Shown in pieces: positions 26,698-35,974 of a DNA stretch of 61,167 nt; the stretch's first letter is position 1, and every line of letters begins with the position of its first letter. The notes below the pieces were generated by a model. That model searched no databases, was not told where the DNA came from, and saw only the letters and a program-made list of their open reading frames with translations. The position numbers were made by a program, and so were the translations under genes. This DNA is from an uncultured Paracoccaceae bacterium (GTDB lineage: Bacteria; Pseudomonadota; Alphaproteobacteria; Rhodobacterales; Rhodobacteraceae), in contig CAJXWO010000009.1 in NCBI GenBank assembly GCA_913062865.1, forward strand, positions 1 to 61,167. Direction: 5' to 3'.

Positions 26698-26700
26698 GGG

Positions 26701-27234
26701 TCAGTCGGTCTCCGCCGGGGGTTCCGGGCAATCCTCGGGCGCGGGACGGCCATCGAACACGACCTCTCCGCAATGGTTGATCTGGTGCCAGGCAAAGCCG
26801 CGCCCGTCGGGCAGGATCGCCACGATCCGGTCGATGCCATAACTGTGGTTCTCGGTGCCCATGAAGGCCAGTGCCGTGCCCTCGGACAAGGCCGCGCCGA
26901 TCTCGTCAGCATCGAAACAGTCGAACCAGCCGGGCGCGACCAGCGGCTCGGCCCCTTCGTAGGGCTGGTAGGTCTCGGTCAGCATGGCCTGGCTCAGCGG
27001 CGTGGTGAAACAGGCGCGGTAGCGGATGGGCGAGCTGTCGGCGTCGATGGCCTGGAAATCCTCGTACAGGATCGGCTCGGGCTGGCCGGTGACAAGCGAT
27101 GTCAGCTGCACGTCATCGGTGCCCGTTGGCACGACCTCGTCGTAGAAGGCATAGATCTGAAGGTAATACATCGCCGCCCCGGCGATCAGCGCGGCGAGCA
27201 CGGTGGCCCCTCCCAGGAGTTTACCGGTGTTCAC
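26701..27234 (-). CDS. DUF6446 family membrane-anchored protein
   Basis: This 177-residue protein starts at GTG 27234, overlapping the glyQ stop by 4 bp (GTGA). One N-terminal membrane segment (about 6-28, [29 protein letters not shown]) is followed by a soluble domain. That domain contains [26 protein letters not shown] and [16 protein letters not shown], with three conserved-looking Cys. The family is restricted to Rhodobacterales and sits between glyQ and glyS. Its function is unknown, and its coupling to glyQ is the only clue. Confidence 0.8.
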   Translation of the reverse strand: MNTGKLLGGATVLAALIAGAAMYYLQIYAFYDEVVPTGTDDVQLTSLVTGQPEPILYEDFQAIDADSSPIRYRACFTTPLSQAMLTETYQPYEGAEPLVAPGWFDCFDADEIGAALSEGTALAFMGTENHSYGIDRIVAILPDGRGFAWHQINHCGEVVFDGRPAPEDCPEPPAETD

Positions 27235-28160
27235 GCGGCATACCCCCCCGCGGGCGTCTGCACGAAGGCGTCCGCGCACATCTTGGCCAGGGCGCGCACG
27301 CGGCCGATATAGGCCTGCCGTTCGGTGACCGAGATCACGCCGCGCGCGTCCAGCAGGTTGAAGATGTGGCTGGCCTTGATGCACTGGTCATAGGCCGGGT
27401 GCACCATGATGATCCGGTAGCCGGTCTTCGGGTCGTCGGCGGGTGCCGCAAGGATGCGGGCGCATTCGGCCTCGGCCTCTTCGAAATGGCGCAGCAGCAC
27501 CTCGGTGTCGGCCACGTCGAAATTCCAGCGGCTGTATTCCTGTTCGGTCTGGCGGAAGATGTCGCCATAGCTCAGCGGGATGGCCGTTTGCGGGTCGTTG
27601 AAGGGCATCTCCATCACATGGTCGATGCCCAGCACATACATCGCCAGCCGCTCGAGCCCATAAGTCAACTCGCCCGAGACGGGATGGCAATCATGGCCGC
27701 CGACCTGCTGGAAATAGGTGAACTGGCTCACTTCCATTCCGTCGCACCAGACTTCCCAGCCAAGGCCCCAGGCGCCCAGAGTGGGGCTTTCCCAGTCATC
27801 CTCGACAAAGCGGATATCGTGCGTGGCCATGTCGATACCGATCGCCTCGAGGCTGCCCAGGTAAAGCTCTTGGAAATTGGGCGGGCTGGGTTTGATCAGC
27901 ACCTGGTACTGGTAGTAGTGCTGCAGCCGGTTCGGGTTCTCGCCATAGCGTCCGTCGGTGGGGCGGCGCGAGGGCTGGACATAGGCCGCAGCCCAGGGCT
28001 GGGTGCCCAGCGACCGCAGGGTCGTGGCGGGGTGAAAGGTGCCCGCGCCCACCTCCATGTCATAGGGTTGCAGGATCGCGCAGCCCTGCCCGGCCCAGTA
28101 GGTCTGCAGCCGCAGGATCACCTCCTGAAAGCTCTTGGGCTTGTCCGGTGTCGTGGTCAT
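27231..28160 (-). CDS. glyQ: Glycyl-tRNA synthetase, alpha subunit
   Basis: This 309-residue protein is the catalytic class II subunit. It contains [43 protein letters not shown], then [28 protein letters not shown] and [14 protein letters not shown]. It makes glycyl-adenylate for tRNA-Gly with GlyS. It is the first gene of the operon and is divergent from the secreted pseudoprotease gene across a 154-bp gap. Confidence 0.98.
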   Translation of the reverse strand: MTTTPDKPKSFQEVILRLQTYWAGQGCAILQPYDMEVGAGTFHPATTLRSLGTQPWAAAYVQPSRRPTDGRYGENPNRLQHYYQYQVLIKPSPPNFQELYLGSLEAIGIDMATHDIRFVEDDWESPTLGAWGLGWEVWCDGMEVSQFTYFQQVGGHDCHPVSGELTYGLERLAMYVLGIDHVMEMPFNDPQTAIPLSYGDIFRQTEQEYSRWNFDVADTEVLLRHFEEAEAECARILAAPADDPKTGYRIIMVHPAYDQCIKASHIFNLLDARGVISVTERQAYIGRVRALAKMCADAFVQTPAGGYAA

Positions 28161-28314
28161 CTCAGCACCCCTGAAATTGCGCGTTCTACCTATGCCCCGC
28201 CGCCGACAGGGTCAATCGGCGCGGATCGGGATATTTTGGCGTGCATGTGCGGGCGGTTTTGCTAAACATATGTCGTCACAAAACGTTAACCCGAGCAGAC
28301 AGGGCCTTTTCAGA

Positions 28315-30093
28315 ATGATCCGAGTTTTCGCCGCGCTGGTTCTTTTTTGCATCGGGCTGGCACAGCCCCTTCACGCCCAGGAGCCCCGGGATGCCTGGGT
28401 ACAGATCGAGGCCCAGCCCAGCCTGCTTCAGGCGCAGGAGCGCGCGCGGGATTATTCAGAAACCCTAAGCGACGTGAACGGCTTTGACATCGGCGCGGGC
28501 TGGTATGCCATCGCGCTGGGGCCCTACACGCTGCAGGAAGCCAACCAGCAGCTGTTGCAGCTGCGCCGCGCGGGCCGCATTCCGCGCGACAGTTTCGTGG
28601 CCCGCAGCTTCGGCTTCGGCCAGCGGTTCTGGCCCGTGGGCGGCGGAGCGCAACCCCCCGCCGCGACATCGGCAGAGACCGGGGACGACGCGCAATCGGA
28701 CGCGCAGGCCGAGGCCCAGACCGATCCCGACCCGCAGCCACAGCCCGCCCCCGAACCAGAGCCCCAGGCGCCCGACGAAACCCCCGCCGAAGCCCGGCGC
28801 AGCGAGGCCGAGCTGGACCGTGCAGGCCGCGAAGAGCTGCAGATCGCGCTGCAATGGGCGGGCTACTACCAGGGCCGGATCGACGCGGCCTTCGGGCGCG
28901 GCACCCGCGGCGCGATGGCCGCCTGGCAAGAGGCCAACGGGTTCGAGCCCACGGGCATCCTGACCACGCTTCAGCGCGCCGCATTGATCCGTCAGTACAA
29001 TGCCGTCCTGGACGGGCTGGGCCTTGAGACCGTGACCGATGCCGAGGCCGGCATCGAGATGCTCATGCCCACGGAACACGTGGCTTTTGCCCGTTACGAG
29101 CCGCCCTTTGCCCATTACGACAGCACCAGCGACCTGGGCGCGCGGGTCCTGATCATCAGCGAACCGGGCGACCAGAACACGCTTTTCGGTCTCTACGAGA
29201 TCATGCAGACGCTCGAGATCGTGCCGCTCGACGGCCCGCGCGAACGGCAGGCTGACAGCTTCACGCTGCAGGGCGAAAATGAACGCTTCGTGTCCTATAC
29301 CGAGGCGCGGCTGCGGGACGGGGCCATCAAGGGCTTTACCCTGATCTGGCCCGCGGGCGACGAGGAACGCCGCACCCGACTTCTGGACGAGATGCGCGCA
29401 AGCCTGACGGTGCTGGACGGTACGCTCGACCAAGGGTTCGTCAGCGAAGACGCGCAAGCGGTCGACCTGGTGGCGGGTCTGCAGATCCGGCGCCCCCTGC
29501 GGTCGCGGACCGGGTTCTTCATTGACGGGCGCGGCGCCGTGCTGACCGCACTCGAGGCCGTGCAGAATTGCGGACGCATCACGCTCGACGGCGATACCGA
29601 GGCGCAGATCGTGGCCGAGGATGCGGATCTGGGCGTGGCGGTTTTGCGTCCCGAGACGCCGCTGGCGCCGATGCAGGTGGCCGCGTTCCAGACCGCCACC
29701 CCGCGCCTGCAGGCCGAGGTGGCCGCGGCAGGCTATGCCTATGAGGGGCTTCTGAGCGCGCCCAGCCTGACCTTCGGCACGCTGGCCGATCTGCAGGGGC
29801 TGAACGGCGAGGACAGCCTCAAGCGGCTTGAAATGGCGGCGCTGCCCGGCAATACCGGCGGTCCGATCCTCGACAGTTCGGGCGCGGTTCTGGGCATGCT
29901 TGTGCCCGGCAAAGCCCCGGACGGTGTTCGCCTGCCCGAGGGTGTGAGCTTTGCCGCCAAGGCCGAGGCACTCGAGGCCGTGCTGACCGAGGCCGGCGTC
30001 ACCGCCCAACGCGGCACCGGCACGGACATGAGCCCCGAAGCTCTGACCGATTTCGCCGCCCGTATGACGGTGCTTGTCAGCTGCTGGGAATGA
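28315..30093 (+). CDS. Secreted SPOR/peptidoglycan-binding protein with a degenerate trypsin-like domain (pseudoprotease)
   Basis: This 592-residue protein has a signal peptide (1-21). A SPOR-like segment (28-105: WYAIALGPYTLQEANQQLLQLRR) follows, then a Pro/Glu/Gln linker (112-165), a PG_binding_1 domain (168-222: LQIALQWAGYYQGRIDAAFGRGTRGAMAAWQ) and a trypsin-like domain (about 385-560). Where active proteases have TNAHVV, this reads LTALEAV (His to Glu414). Where they have GNSGGP, this reads GNTGGP (Ser to Thr514). The Asp motif (DLGVAVL, Asp438) remains. It is probably a non-catalytic envelope scaffold or sensor. An in-frame ATG at 28270 is an alternative start but buries the signal peptide. 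Confidence 0.85.
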   Translation: MIRVFAALVLFCIGLAQPLHAQEPRDAWVQIEAQPSLLQAQERARDYSETLSDVNGFDIGAGWYAIALGPYTLQEANQQLLQLRRAGRIPRDSFVARSFGFGQRFWPVGGGAQPPAATSAETGDDAQSDAQAEAQTDPDPQPQPAPEPEPQAPDETPAEARRSEAELDRAGREELQIALQWAGYYQGRIDAAFGRGTRGAMAAWQEANGFEPTGILTTLQRAALIRQYNAVLDGLGLETVTDAEAGIEMLMPTEHVAFARYEPPFAHYDSTSDLGARVLIISEPGDQNTLFGLYEIMQTLEIVPLDGPRERQADSFTLQGENERFVSYTEARLRDGAIKGFTLIWPAGDEERRTRLLDEMRASLTVLDGTLDQGFVSEDAQAVDLVAGLQIRRPLRSRTGFFIDGRGAVLTALEAVQNCGRITLDGDTEAQIVAEDADLGVAVLRPETPLAPMQVAAFQTATPRLQAEVAAAGYAYEGLLSAPSLTFGTLADLQGLNGEDSLKRLEMAALPGNTGGPILDSSGAVLGMLVPGKAPDGVRLPEGVSFAAKAEALEAVLTEAGVTAQRGTGTDMSPEALTDFAARMTVLVSCWE

Positions 30094-30114
30094 CCCCTGC
30101 CCCCGGGCGATGCC

Positions 30115-31701
30115 TTATGTGATTCCGGTGGTGACGTGGATCAGCGTGGGCCGGTCGGCGGCCAGCGCGGCCACGACCGCCTCTTGCAGCGCGGCAATCG
30201 TGCCCGGCGCCATGCCATGGGCGCCATAGGCCTGGGCCAGCGCACAGAAATCCGGGTTCCGCGCCTGCACCGCTCGGGGCGGGATCTGGGCTGCGACCAT
30301 CGCATCCTCGATCTCTTTCAGCTTGGCATTGTCCCAGACGAGGATCGGCAGGGGTAGGCCCAGCTCGACCGCGGTGCCCAGCTCCTGAATGGTGTATTGC
30401 AGCCCGTAATCCCCCGCGATGGCCAGCGTGGGCAGGCCCGGTCGCGCCACCGCCCCGCCGATGGCGGCGGGGAGCGCATAGCCCAGCGTCCCGAAGCCCG
30501 AGGGGTGATGCCAATGGCCCGGGCGGGGCATGTCCCAGACCTCGGTCGCGACATAGGCGAACTGGGTCATGTCGGAATAGATCATCGTGTCCTCGGGCAG
30601 GACCGCCCGCAGGGCATCGCACACGGGCACGATGCCGGGGCGTTCTGCATCCGCCGCGGCCCGCGCTGCCGCGCGGAAGGCGGCGATACGCTCGGGCGCC
30701 CAACAGGGCGCGCGATCCTCGATGCGGGCCGGGATCGCGACGGTCATCGCCCGGATAAGCCCGCCCGCGTCGCCATGCACGGCCATGTCGCCGGGCGCGA
30801 GGCCTGACAGGACCTCCGGGTCGATATCCACGCGGATCATCGGGCAGCGGTGCCCCAGCCGGGGCCGCCACAGATCGACCTCGGACAGGGCGCTGCCGAA
30901 GACGACGACCAGATCGGCCTCTTCCGCGATCTGACGGCTTTCGGGACGCGGCAGGGTCGCGCCAAAGCACATCGGGTGGTCGGGCGGCACGATCCCCCGC
31001 CCGGCATTGGTCACAAAGACCGCAGCACCTGTCTGGCGCAGAAGATCGGGCACCGCCCCTGCCCCGCCCACGGCACCGCCGCCGAAGACGAAAAGCGGAC
31101 GCTCTGCCGCCAGAATGGCGTTGATGACCATGGTCATGTCGTCATGGCTGACCTGCGCGCGCGCCGGGTGCGGCGCGGGTGCGGGGGCCGGATCGGCCAC
31201 GCCCCCCAAGGACGGGATCGAAACCTGCATGTGCTTGGGCCGGGGACGCGCCGCACGGAATTCGCCCAGCGCCCGGTCGATCAGCGCATAGGCGGCCTGC
31301 GGGCTGCGCGCCTCTTCGGACCAGTCGCAGACCGTGCCGGCGGCAGCGCGCTGGTCGCGCATCTGGTGCAGCTGGCCCCGGGTCGCATCGACCTCGGGCA
31401 GACAGGATGACAGCGCCAGCACCGGGACGCTGTCGGAATAAGCCTGGCCCAGCGGAGTCATCAGGTTCGTCAGCCCCGGCCCGGTGATGACATAGGCAAC
31501 GCCGGGCCGACCGCTGGCACGGGCATAGCCATCGGCCATGAACCCAGCCCCCTGTTCGTGGCGGGCCAGAACATGGGTGATGCCGGCCTCTTCGATGCCG
31601 CGATACATCTCGATATTGTGGACGCCGGGAATGCCGAAGATCACGTCGACCCCCCGCTCGGCCAGCATGTGCGAGATCTGTGCGCCAAGGGGACGTTGCA
31701 T
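30115..31701 (-). CDS. Thiamine-diphosphate-dependent 2-oxoacid decarboxylase, AruI-like
   Basis: This 528-residue protein belongs to the acetolactate-synthase fold. The TPP-activating Glu is in VLARHEQGAGFMADGYARASG (Glu49). A central FAD/nucleotide-like domain contains LFVFGGGAVGGAG. The TPP-pyrophosphate motif is GDYGLQYTIQELGTAVELGLPLPILVWDN, and KEIEDAMVAAQIPP matches what I recall of 5-guanidino-2-oxopentanoate decarboxylases of arginine transamination rather than true IlvB. Acetolactate synthase or another 2-oxoacid decarboxylase remains possible. The ATG at 31701 has GGAG 8 bases upstream. It lies directly after trkH. Confidence 0.8.
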   Translation of the reverse strand: MQRPLGAQISHMLAERGVDVIFGIPGVHNIEMYRGIEEAGITHVLARHEQGAGFMADGYARASGRPGVAYVITGPGLTNLMTPLGQAYSDSVPVLALSSCLPEVDATRGQLHQMRDQRAAAGTVCDWSEEARSPQAAYALIDRALGEFRAARPRPKHMQVSIPSLGGVADPAPAPAPHPARAQVSHDDMTMVINAILAAERPLFVFGGGAVGGAGAVPDLLRQTGAAVFVTNAGRGIVPPDHPMCFGATLPRPESRQIAEEADLVVVFGSALSEVDLWRPRLGHRCPMIRVDIDPEVLSGLAPGDMAVHGDAGGLIRAMTVAIPARIEDRAPCWAPERIAAFRAAARAAADAERPGIVPVCDALRAVLPEDTMIYSDMTQFAYVATEVWDMPRPGHWHHPSGFGTLGYALPAAIGGAVARPGLPTLAIAGDYGLQYTIQELGTAVELGLPLPILVWDNAKLKEIEDAMVAAQIPPRAVQARNPDFCALAQAYGAHGMAPGTIAALQEAVVAALAADRPTLIHVTTGIT

Positions 31702-31703
31702 GG

Positions 31704-33152
31704 TCAAGCTCTCCAGAATTGGACGGTCAGGATCGCGTAGACCGCCATCAGTTCAAGCCGTCCGATCAGCATGGTGAAGGACAGCACCCATTTGGCCGTA
31801 TCATTGAGCCCGGCGAAATTCCCCGCGGGCCCGATCTGGTCGCCGAAGCCCGGCCCGATATTGGCCAGCGCCGCCGCCGCGCCCGACAGCGAGGTCACGA
31901 AATCGAGCCCGGTCATCGCCAGCAGCACCGCCACCAGCCCCATTGTGACGATGAAGAAGACGAAGAAGGCCATGACCGAATTCAGCACCTCGTCATCGAC
32001 CGGGCGGCCCTGGTAGCGCGGTGTGAACATGCCATGGGGCGTCTGCACCTTTTGAAGCTGTGCACGAATGGAGGCAAACAAGAGCTGGTAGCGAAACACT
32101 TTTATCGAGCACGCGGTCGAGCCCGCACAGCCCCCGATCAGGCCGGTGAAGAACAGCACCGCCACCGGGAAGGCCCCCCAGCCCATGTAATCCTCGCTCG
32201 CGTAGCCGGTGCCGGTGATCAAGGACACGGTGTTGAACAGCACCTTGCGGATCGCGGCCTCGGTCGCAACCTCGGTCTGGACCACGCGGTAAAGGGTGAT
32301 GAGCGCCACGATGCCGAAGGCCGTGACCAGGAAGACCCGGATCTGGCTGTCGCGCCAAAGCGGCTCGGCCGTGCCCGCGGTCAGCTGCACATAGCGCACG
32401 AAGGGCAGCGCGCCGAGGATCATGAAGACCACGGCCACGTATTCCACCCCCGGCCCGAAGGCCCCGAACGAGGCGTCGTAATTGGCAAAGCCCCCCGTGG
32501 CCACGGTCGTCATCGCATGCACCGTGGCGTCAAAGACGGACATGCCCGCGAACACGTAGCACAGCGCGCAGATCAGTGTCAGCGCGATATAGATCGACGA
32601 GATGCGCGACGAAATCTCGGTGGCGCGGGGCAGGATCTTGCCGAAGGTGTCAAAGCCTTCCGAGCGGAAGATCTGCATGCCACCGACGCGGAGTTCGGGC
32701 AGGAACACCATGGCGACAACGATGATCCCGATCCCGCCCAGCCATTGCATCAGCCCGCGCCACAATAGCAGCCCCTTTGGCAGCGTTTCGAGCCCGGTCA
32801 GCACGGTGGATCCGGTGGTGGTCAGGCCCGACATCGCCTCGAAAAACGCATCGACATAGGGCACTTGCGGGGCCCCCAGCCAGAAGGGCAGCGCGCCGAA
32901 CACGGGCAGTGTCAGCCAGACGCCGGTGGTCAGCAGAAAGGTTTGCTGGATCGACAGCCGCTCTTCGACCCCGTTGGCGCAGGCCAGCGCGACCAGCCCG
33001 CCCGTAAGCATGGTGATCGTCGCGGATTCGAGAAACACGCGCCAATGGCCGCGCCCTTCGGCGATGTCGACCAGCATGGGCAACAGCATCGTGGCGCCCA
33101 GCATCGCGACAAGAAGGCCAATCACATATCCGACGGGACGCAGGTCAAACAT
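31704..33152 (-). CDS. trkH: TrkH family potassium uptake protein
   Basis: This 482-residue protein is a polytopic K+ translocating subunit built of four M1-P-M2 repeats. Selectivity-loop regions include EAMSGLTTTGSTVLTGLE, HAMTTVATGGFANYD and LITGTGYASEDY, each supplying the filter glycine. It needs the NAD-binding TrkA, which is not in the window. It is followed 2 bp later by the decarboxylase gene and preceded by folE2 across a terminator-bearing gap. Confidence 0.95.
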   Translation of the reverse strand: MFDLRPVGYVIGLLVAMLGATMLLPMLVDIAEGRGHWRVFLESATITMLTGGLVALACANGVEERLSIQQTFLLTTGVWLTLPVFGALPFWLGAPQVPYVDAFFEAMSGLTTTGSTVLTGLETLPKGLLLWRGLMQWLGGIGIIVVAMVFLPELRVGGMQIFRSEGFDTFGKILPRATEISSRISSIYIALTLICALCYVFAGMSVFDATVHAMTTVATGGFANYDASFGAFGPGVEYVAVVFMILGALPFVRYVQLTAGTAEPLWRDSQIRVFLVTAFGIVALITLYRVVQTEVATEAAIRKVLFNTVSLITGTGYASEDYMGWGAFPVAVLFFTGLIGGCAGSTACSIKVFRYQLLFASIRAQLQKVQTPHGMFTPRYQGRPVDDEVLNSVMAFFVFFIVTMGLVAVLLAMTGLDFVTSLSGAAAALANIGPGFGDQIGPAGNFAGLNDTAKWVLSFTMLIGRLELMAVYAILTVQFWRA

Positions 33153-33235
33153 GGGGTGCAGCGTTGGCGGGCCGCGCCGCCCCTGTCAAGCTGGCCCGCG
33201 CGGCATCCCTGCCGCAGATGGACAACGGAAGCGGC

Positions 33236-33281
33236 GAAAAGGAAACGGCGGCATCGCTGCGTCGCAGCCATGCCGCCTTTT
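33236..33281 (-). terminator. Rho-independent terminator after folE2
   Basis: GGCGGCAT (33247-33254) pairs with ATGCCGCC (33270-33277), with an inner CTGCG/CGCAG stem. T-runs occur on either side (TTTT on the plus strand at 33278; on the minus strand after GTTTCC), so it can end folE2 transcription before trkH. Confidence 0.75.
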
Positions 33282-33302
33282 GCGTCGGGCAGAGGGTGGG
33301 CC

Positions 33303-34403
33303 TCAGCCGACGTGGAAAAGAGTCGAGAACATGCGCGGATCAAGGCTCGCGCTATCGAAGGTCTGGCCCTCGGTCAGCACGCTCACCGCGTCATGGGAAT
33401 GCAGGCTTTCCTGGTGGCTGGCCACCACTCGGAAATCACCGATGCGAGCGTCACCCTTCAGCTGTTCGCAGAACAGCCGCGCGGCATCCTCGACAAAGAT
33501 GGGGTTCGCGGCATTCAGTTCGGCAAAAGCCTGTTCGTCCTCGCGCTTGACCATCACCTGCGTCTCGGTCGGCACCGCCGCGCGGCAAAGGTCGATCAGA
33601 TCCTCGAACCACAGCGTGTCCGTATCGGTCAGCGCGACCGACACCCGCGCGACCGAGCGCTGGGAATGGGGCGTGGCCAGCTGACCGCGCATCTGGCGCG
33701 CATGTTCGGAAAGTTCAAGCGAACAGGGGCAAGTGGAGCTGTAGACATAGTCCAGATGCATGATCCGTGTACGGACGCCGTCCCGCTCGACCAATTCGAG
33801 TGCGATGTCGTAGTACTGGTACCCGGACAGACCCGAGCGCAGGCTTTCGACCTTCACCGGGAAGGAAAAGCGCATCTGGATGCGCGCATCGAAGCTTTCG
33901 AGGTCGGACTTGTAGTCATCAAGCGCAGCCTCGATCACGCCAAAGCTGAAGGTCGCTTCGGCATGGCCGTAAAAGCTGCGCATGATCCGGGACATGTTGA
34001 TGCCCTTCTTGTCGGCCTCGAGGCTGACGGTGCCGGTCACGCTTGTCTCCAGCGTCAGGTCGCCGTTGTCACGGGTGTGAAACCGGATCGGCAGGCGGAA
34101 ATTCGAGATGCCCACATGCTGGATCTGCGTGTTCTCGCCACGGATGAGCGACGACGGTCCGTTTTGCAGGTCGGGCAGCGTGTCCTTGTAGGCCTTGTCC
34201 ACGGTGAACGCGGCCGGATAGTCGCGCGACAGGGCCGGATAGTTGCCCAGGGGCTGATCCGGCAGCAGACGCGCGACCGTCGGGTCGAGCGCGGCAATCT
34301 CGGTGTCCGACGCGTGCTTGGCCCAATGGCGCAGCAGGTCGAGCGCGGCCTCTGCCTCGTCGCGGCTGGGCTGGCAGTCCAGGTCGGGGGTATGGATGTT
34401 CAT
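33303..34403 (-). CDS. folE2: GTP cyclohydrolase FolE2 (type IB)
   Basis: This 366-residue protein converts GTP to dihydroneopterin triphosphate, the first folate step. Signatures are VGISNFRLPIRF, SSTCPCSLELSEHARQ (catalytic metal-binding Cys) and HSQRSVARVSV, plus FVEDAARLFCEQL. FolE2 tolerates metals other than zinc and often replaces FolE under zinc limitation. No FolE is seen here, while folB and folP lie about 13 kb away. Two near-identical 21-22 bp direct repeats lie upstream and may be an operator. Confidence 0.96.
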   Translation of the reverse strand: MNIHTPDLDCQPSRDEAEAALDLLRHWAKHASDTEIAALDPTVARLLPDQPLGNYPALSRDYPAAFTVDKAYKDTLPDLQNGPSSLIRGENTQIQHVGISNFRLPIRFHTRDNGDLTLETSVTGTVSLEADKKGINMSRIMRSFYGHAEATFSFGVIEAALDDYKSDLESFDARIQMRFSFPVKVESLRSGLSGYQYYDIALELVERDGVRTRIMHLDYVYSSTCPCSLELSEHARQMRGQLATPHSQRSVARVSVALTDTDTLWFEDLIDLCRAAVPTETQVMVKREDEQAFAELNAANPIFVEDAARLFCEQLKGDARIGDFRVVASHQESLHSHDAVSVLTEGQTFDSASLDPRMFSTLFHVG

Positions 34404-34463
34404 GCGGGTGTCCTCATTGACGTCCTGTCGCGCCATCAACTTAGGCGGGGCGGGTGGGAATAT

Positions 34464-34516
34464 CCAATCTCGGAAAGAGATACGCCCGAAACCGCCAATC
34501 AGATCAAAGAGATACG
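34464..34516. repeat. Pair of direct repeats upstream of folE2
   Basis: CCAATCTCGGAAAGAGATACG (split as CCAATC + TCGG + AAAGAGATACG, 34464-34484) recurs as CCAATC + AGATC + AAAGAGATACG at 34495-34516. Start-to-start distance is 31 bp, about three helical turns. The pair lies between folE2 and the metZ stop, 60-110 bp before the folE2 start, where an operator or activator site would sit. It does not resemble a Zur box that I know. Confidence 0.65.
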
Positions 34517-34539
34517 ACAGAAAAATCTTTTCCGCGACG

Positions 34540-35724
34540 TCACCCTGCTTTTGCCAGCGCCCCGGTCAGATCGGCGATCAGATCATCGGTATCCTCGAGT
34601 CCCACGCTCAGCCGCACGAGCCCCGGCCCGATGCCCAGCGCCGCCTTCTGGTCGTCGGGCAGGCGTTGGTGGGTGGTGGTGGCCGGATGGGTCAGGATGG
34701 TCTTTGCATCGCCCAGATTGTTGGAAATGACGCCGATCTCGATCGCGTTGAGAAACCGGAACGCCGCCTCCTGCCCGCCTGCAAGATCAAGGGCCAGAAG
34801 CGTTCCGCCGGCACCCATCTGCGCCGTGGCCAGGTCGTGCTGGGGGTGGCTGGCAAGACCCGGATAGATCACGCGGGCCAGACCCTCGGCCCCCTCCAGC
34901 GCCTCGGCAATGGCTTGGGCCGACGCCGCCTGTGCCCGCACCCGCAGGTCGATTGTTTCGAGCCCCTTGAGCAGCACCCAGGCCGTGAACGGGCTCATCG
35001 CGCCGCCCGTGTGTTTCATGTAGGGCTCGACCGTCTTGCGGATAAACTCGCGCGTGCCCAGGATCACCCCACCCAGCACACGGCCCTGTCCGTCGATATG
35101 CTTGGTCGCGGAATAGACAACGACATCAGCACCTTGCGCGATGGCGTTGGAGTAGACCGGCGTGGCAAAGACATTGTCCACGATCACGGTGGCGCCCACA
35201 GCATGGGCCAGCTCGGAAACCGATTTGATATCAACAAGTTCCAGCGTCGGGTTGGACAGGGACTCGAAGAATACGGCTTTTGTGTCGGGTCGGATGGCGG
35301 CGCGCCACTGGTCCATGTCGGCCCCGTCCACGAAGCTCACCTCGACCCCGTAGCGGGTCAGCACCTCTTCGAGGATGTAAAGGCACGAGCCGAAGAGCGC
35401 GCGGGACGACACCACATGATCGCCCGCCTTGAGCATCGCGGTCAGCGCGCCGTTCACCGCCGCCATGCCGCTGGCGGTGGCAAAGGCATCCTCGGCCCCT
35501 TCGAGCGCGGCGATGCGATCTTCGAACATGGCGACCGTGGGGTTGCCGTAGCGGGCATAGATGAACTCGTCCGCGCCCGCGCTCAGGAACCGCGCCTCGG
35601 CCGCCTCGGCACTGTCATAGACAAAGCCCTGGGTGAGAAAGATCGCCTCGCTCACCTCGCCATACTGACTGCGGCGGGTGCCGCCATGGACCAGTTTCGT
35701 GCGTCGGTTCCAATCCCGTGTCAT
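34540..35724 (-). CDS. metZ: O-succinylhomoserine sulfhydrylase
   Basis: This 394-residue PLP enzyme of the Cys/Met-metabolism family makes homocysteine from O-succinylhomoserine and sulfide. Motifs: RRSQYGEVSEAIFLTQGFVYDSAEAAEARF, YARYGNPTVAMFEDRIAALEGAE, and the PLP lysine in VVYSATKHIDGQGRVLGG. The ATG at 35724 fits the family N terminus MTRDWNRRTKLVHGG. It is controlled by a SAM-II riboswitch and an intrinsic terminator in its 5' leader, so methionine/SAM supply represses it. Confidence 0.95.
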   Translation of the reverse strand: MTRDWNRRTKLVHGGTRRSQYGEVSEAIFLTQGFVYDSAEAAEARFLSAGADEFIYARYGNPTVAMFEDRIAALEGAEDAFATASGMAAVNGALTAMLKAGDHVVSSRALFGSCLYILEEVLTRYGVEVSFVDGADMDQWRAAIRPDTKAVFFESLSNPTLELVDIKSVSELAHAVGATVIVDNVFATPVYSNAIAQGADVVVYSATKHIDGQGRVLGGVILGTREFIRKTVEPYMKHTGGAMSPFTAWVLLKGLETIDLRVRAQAASAQAIAEALEGAEGLARVIYPGLASHPQHDLATAQMGAGGTLLALDLAGGQEAAFRFLNAIEIGVISNNLGDAKTILTHPATTTHQRLPDDQKAALGIGPGLVRLSVGLEDTDDLIADLTGALAKAG

Positions 35725-35752
35725 CGCGTGCCTCCTGGGCCCCTGGCCCATC

Positions 35753-35788
35753 AAAAAACCCCCGGGCGCGGTCAAGCGACAGGGGGTT
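35753..35788 (-). terminator. Intrinsic terminator in the metZ leader (riboswitch expression platform)
   Basis: On the minus strand AACCCCC (35782-35788) pairs with GGGGGTT (35757-35763), followed by a run of six T. It lies between the SAM-II aptamer and the metZ ribosome site, so SAM binding could switch transcription off by attenuation. Confidence 0.75.
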
Positions 35789-35800
35789 CCCTATTCCTGA

Positions 35801-35852
35801 CCTTTTAGCGGAATGTTTAACGTGGCCCGCAATCCGGTAACAAATCGCCACG
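35801..35852 (-). ncRNA. SAM-II riboswitch aptamer
   Basis: The minus strand begins CGTGGCGATTTG, continues ACCGGATTGC, closes P1 with GCCACG (paired with the first six bases), then TTAAA and ends CGCTAAAAGG. The order CGTGG-TGATTTG-ACCGG-TTGC-GCCACG-TTAAA-GCTAAA is the SAM-II consensus known from alphaproteobacterial metA, metX and metZ leaders. It starts at the predicted transcription start of the promoter at 35858-35886. Confidence 0.95.
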
Positions 35853-35857
35853 CGCGT

Positions 35858-35886
35858 CGGATACGACGCAGGGTGTTGCAGGTCAA
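35858..35886 (-). promoter_or_regulatory. metZ promoter
   Basis: On the minus strand TTGACC (35881-35886) and TATCCG (35858-35863) are 17 bases apart. The expected start point, about 7 bases downstream, falls on the first base of the SAM-II aptamer, which strongly supports both calls. Confidence 0.7.
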
Positions 35887-35974
35887 CACCGTCACGGGAG
35901 TGTAACCAAGTTTTCACGCAAGCGTCGCACGCTTTGCCTAAGGCCCAGACACAAGATGTGGTGGGAGCGCGGCA

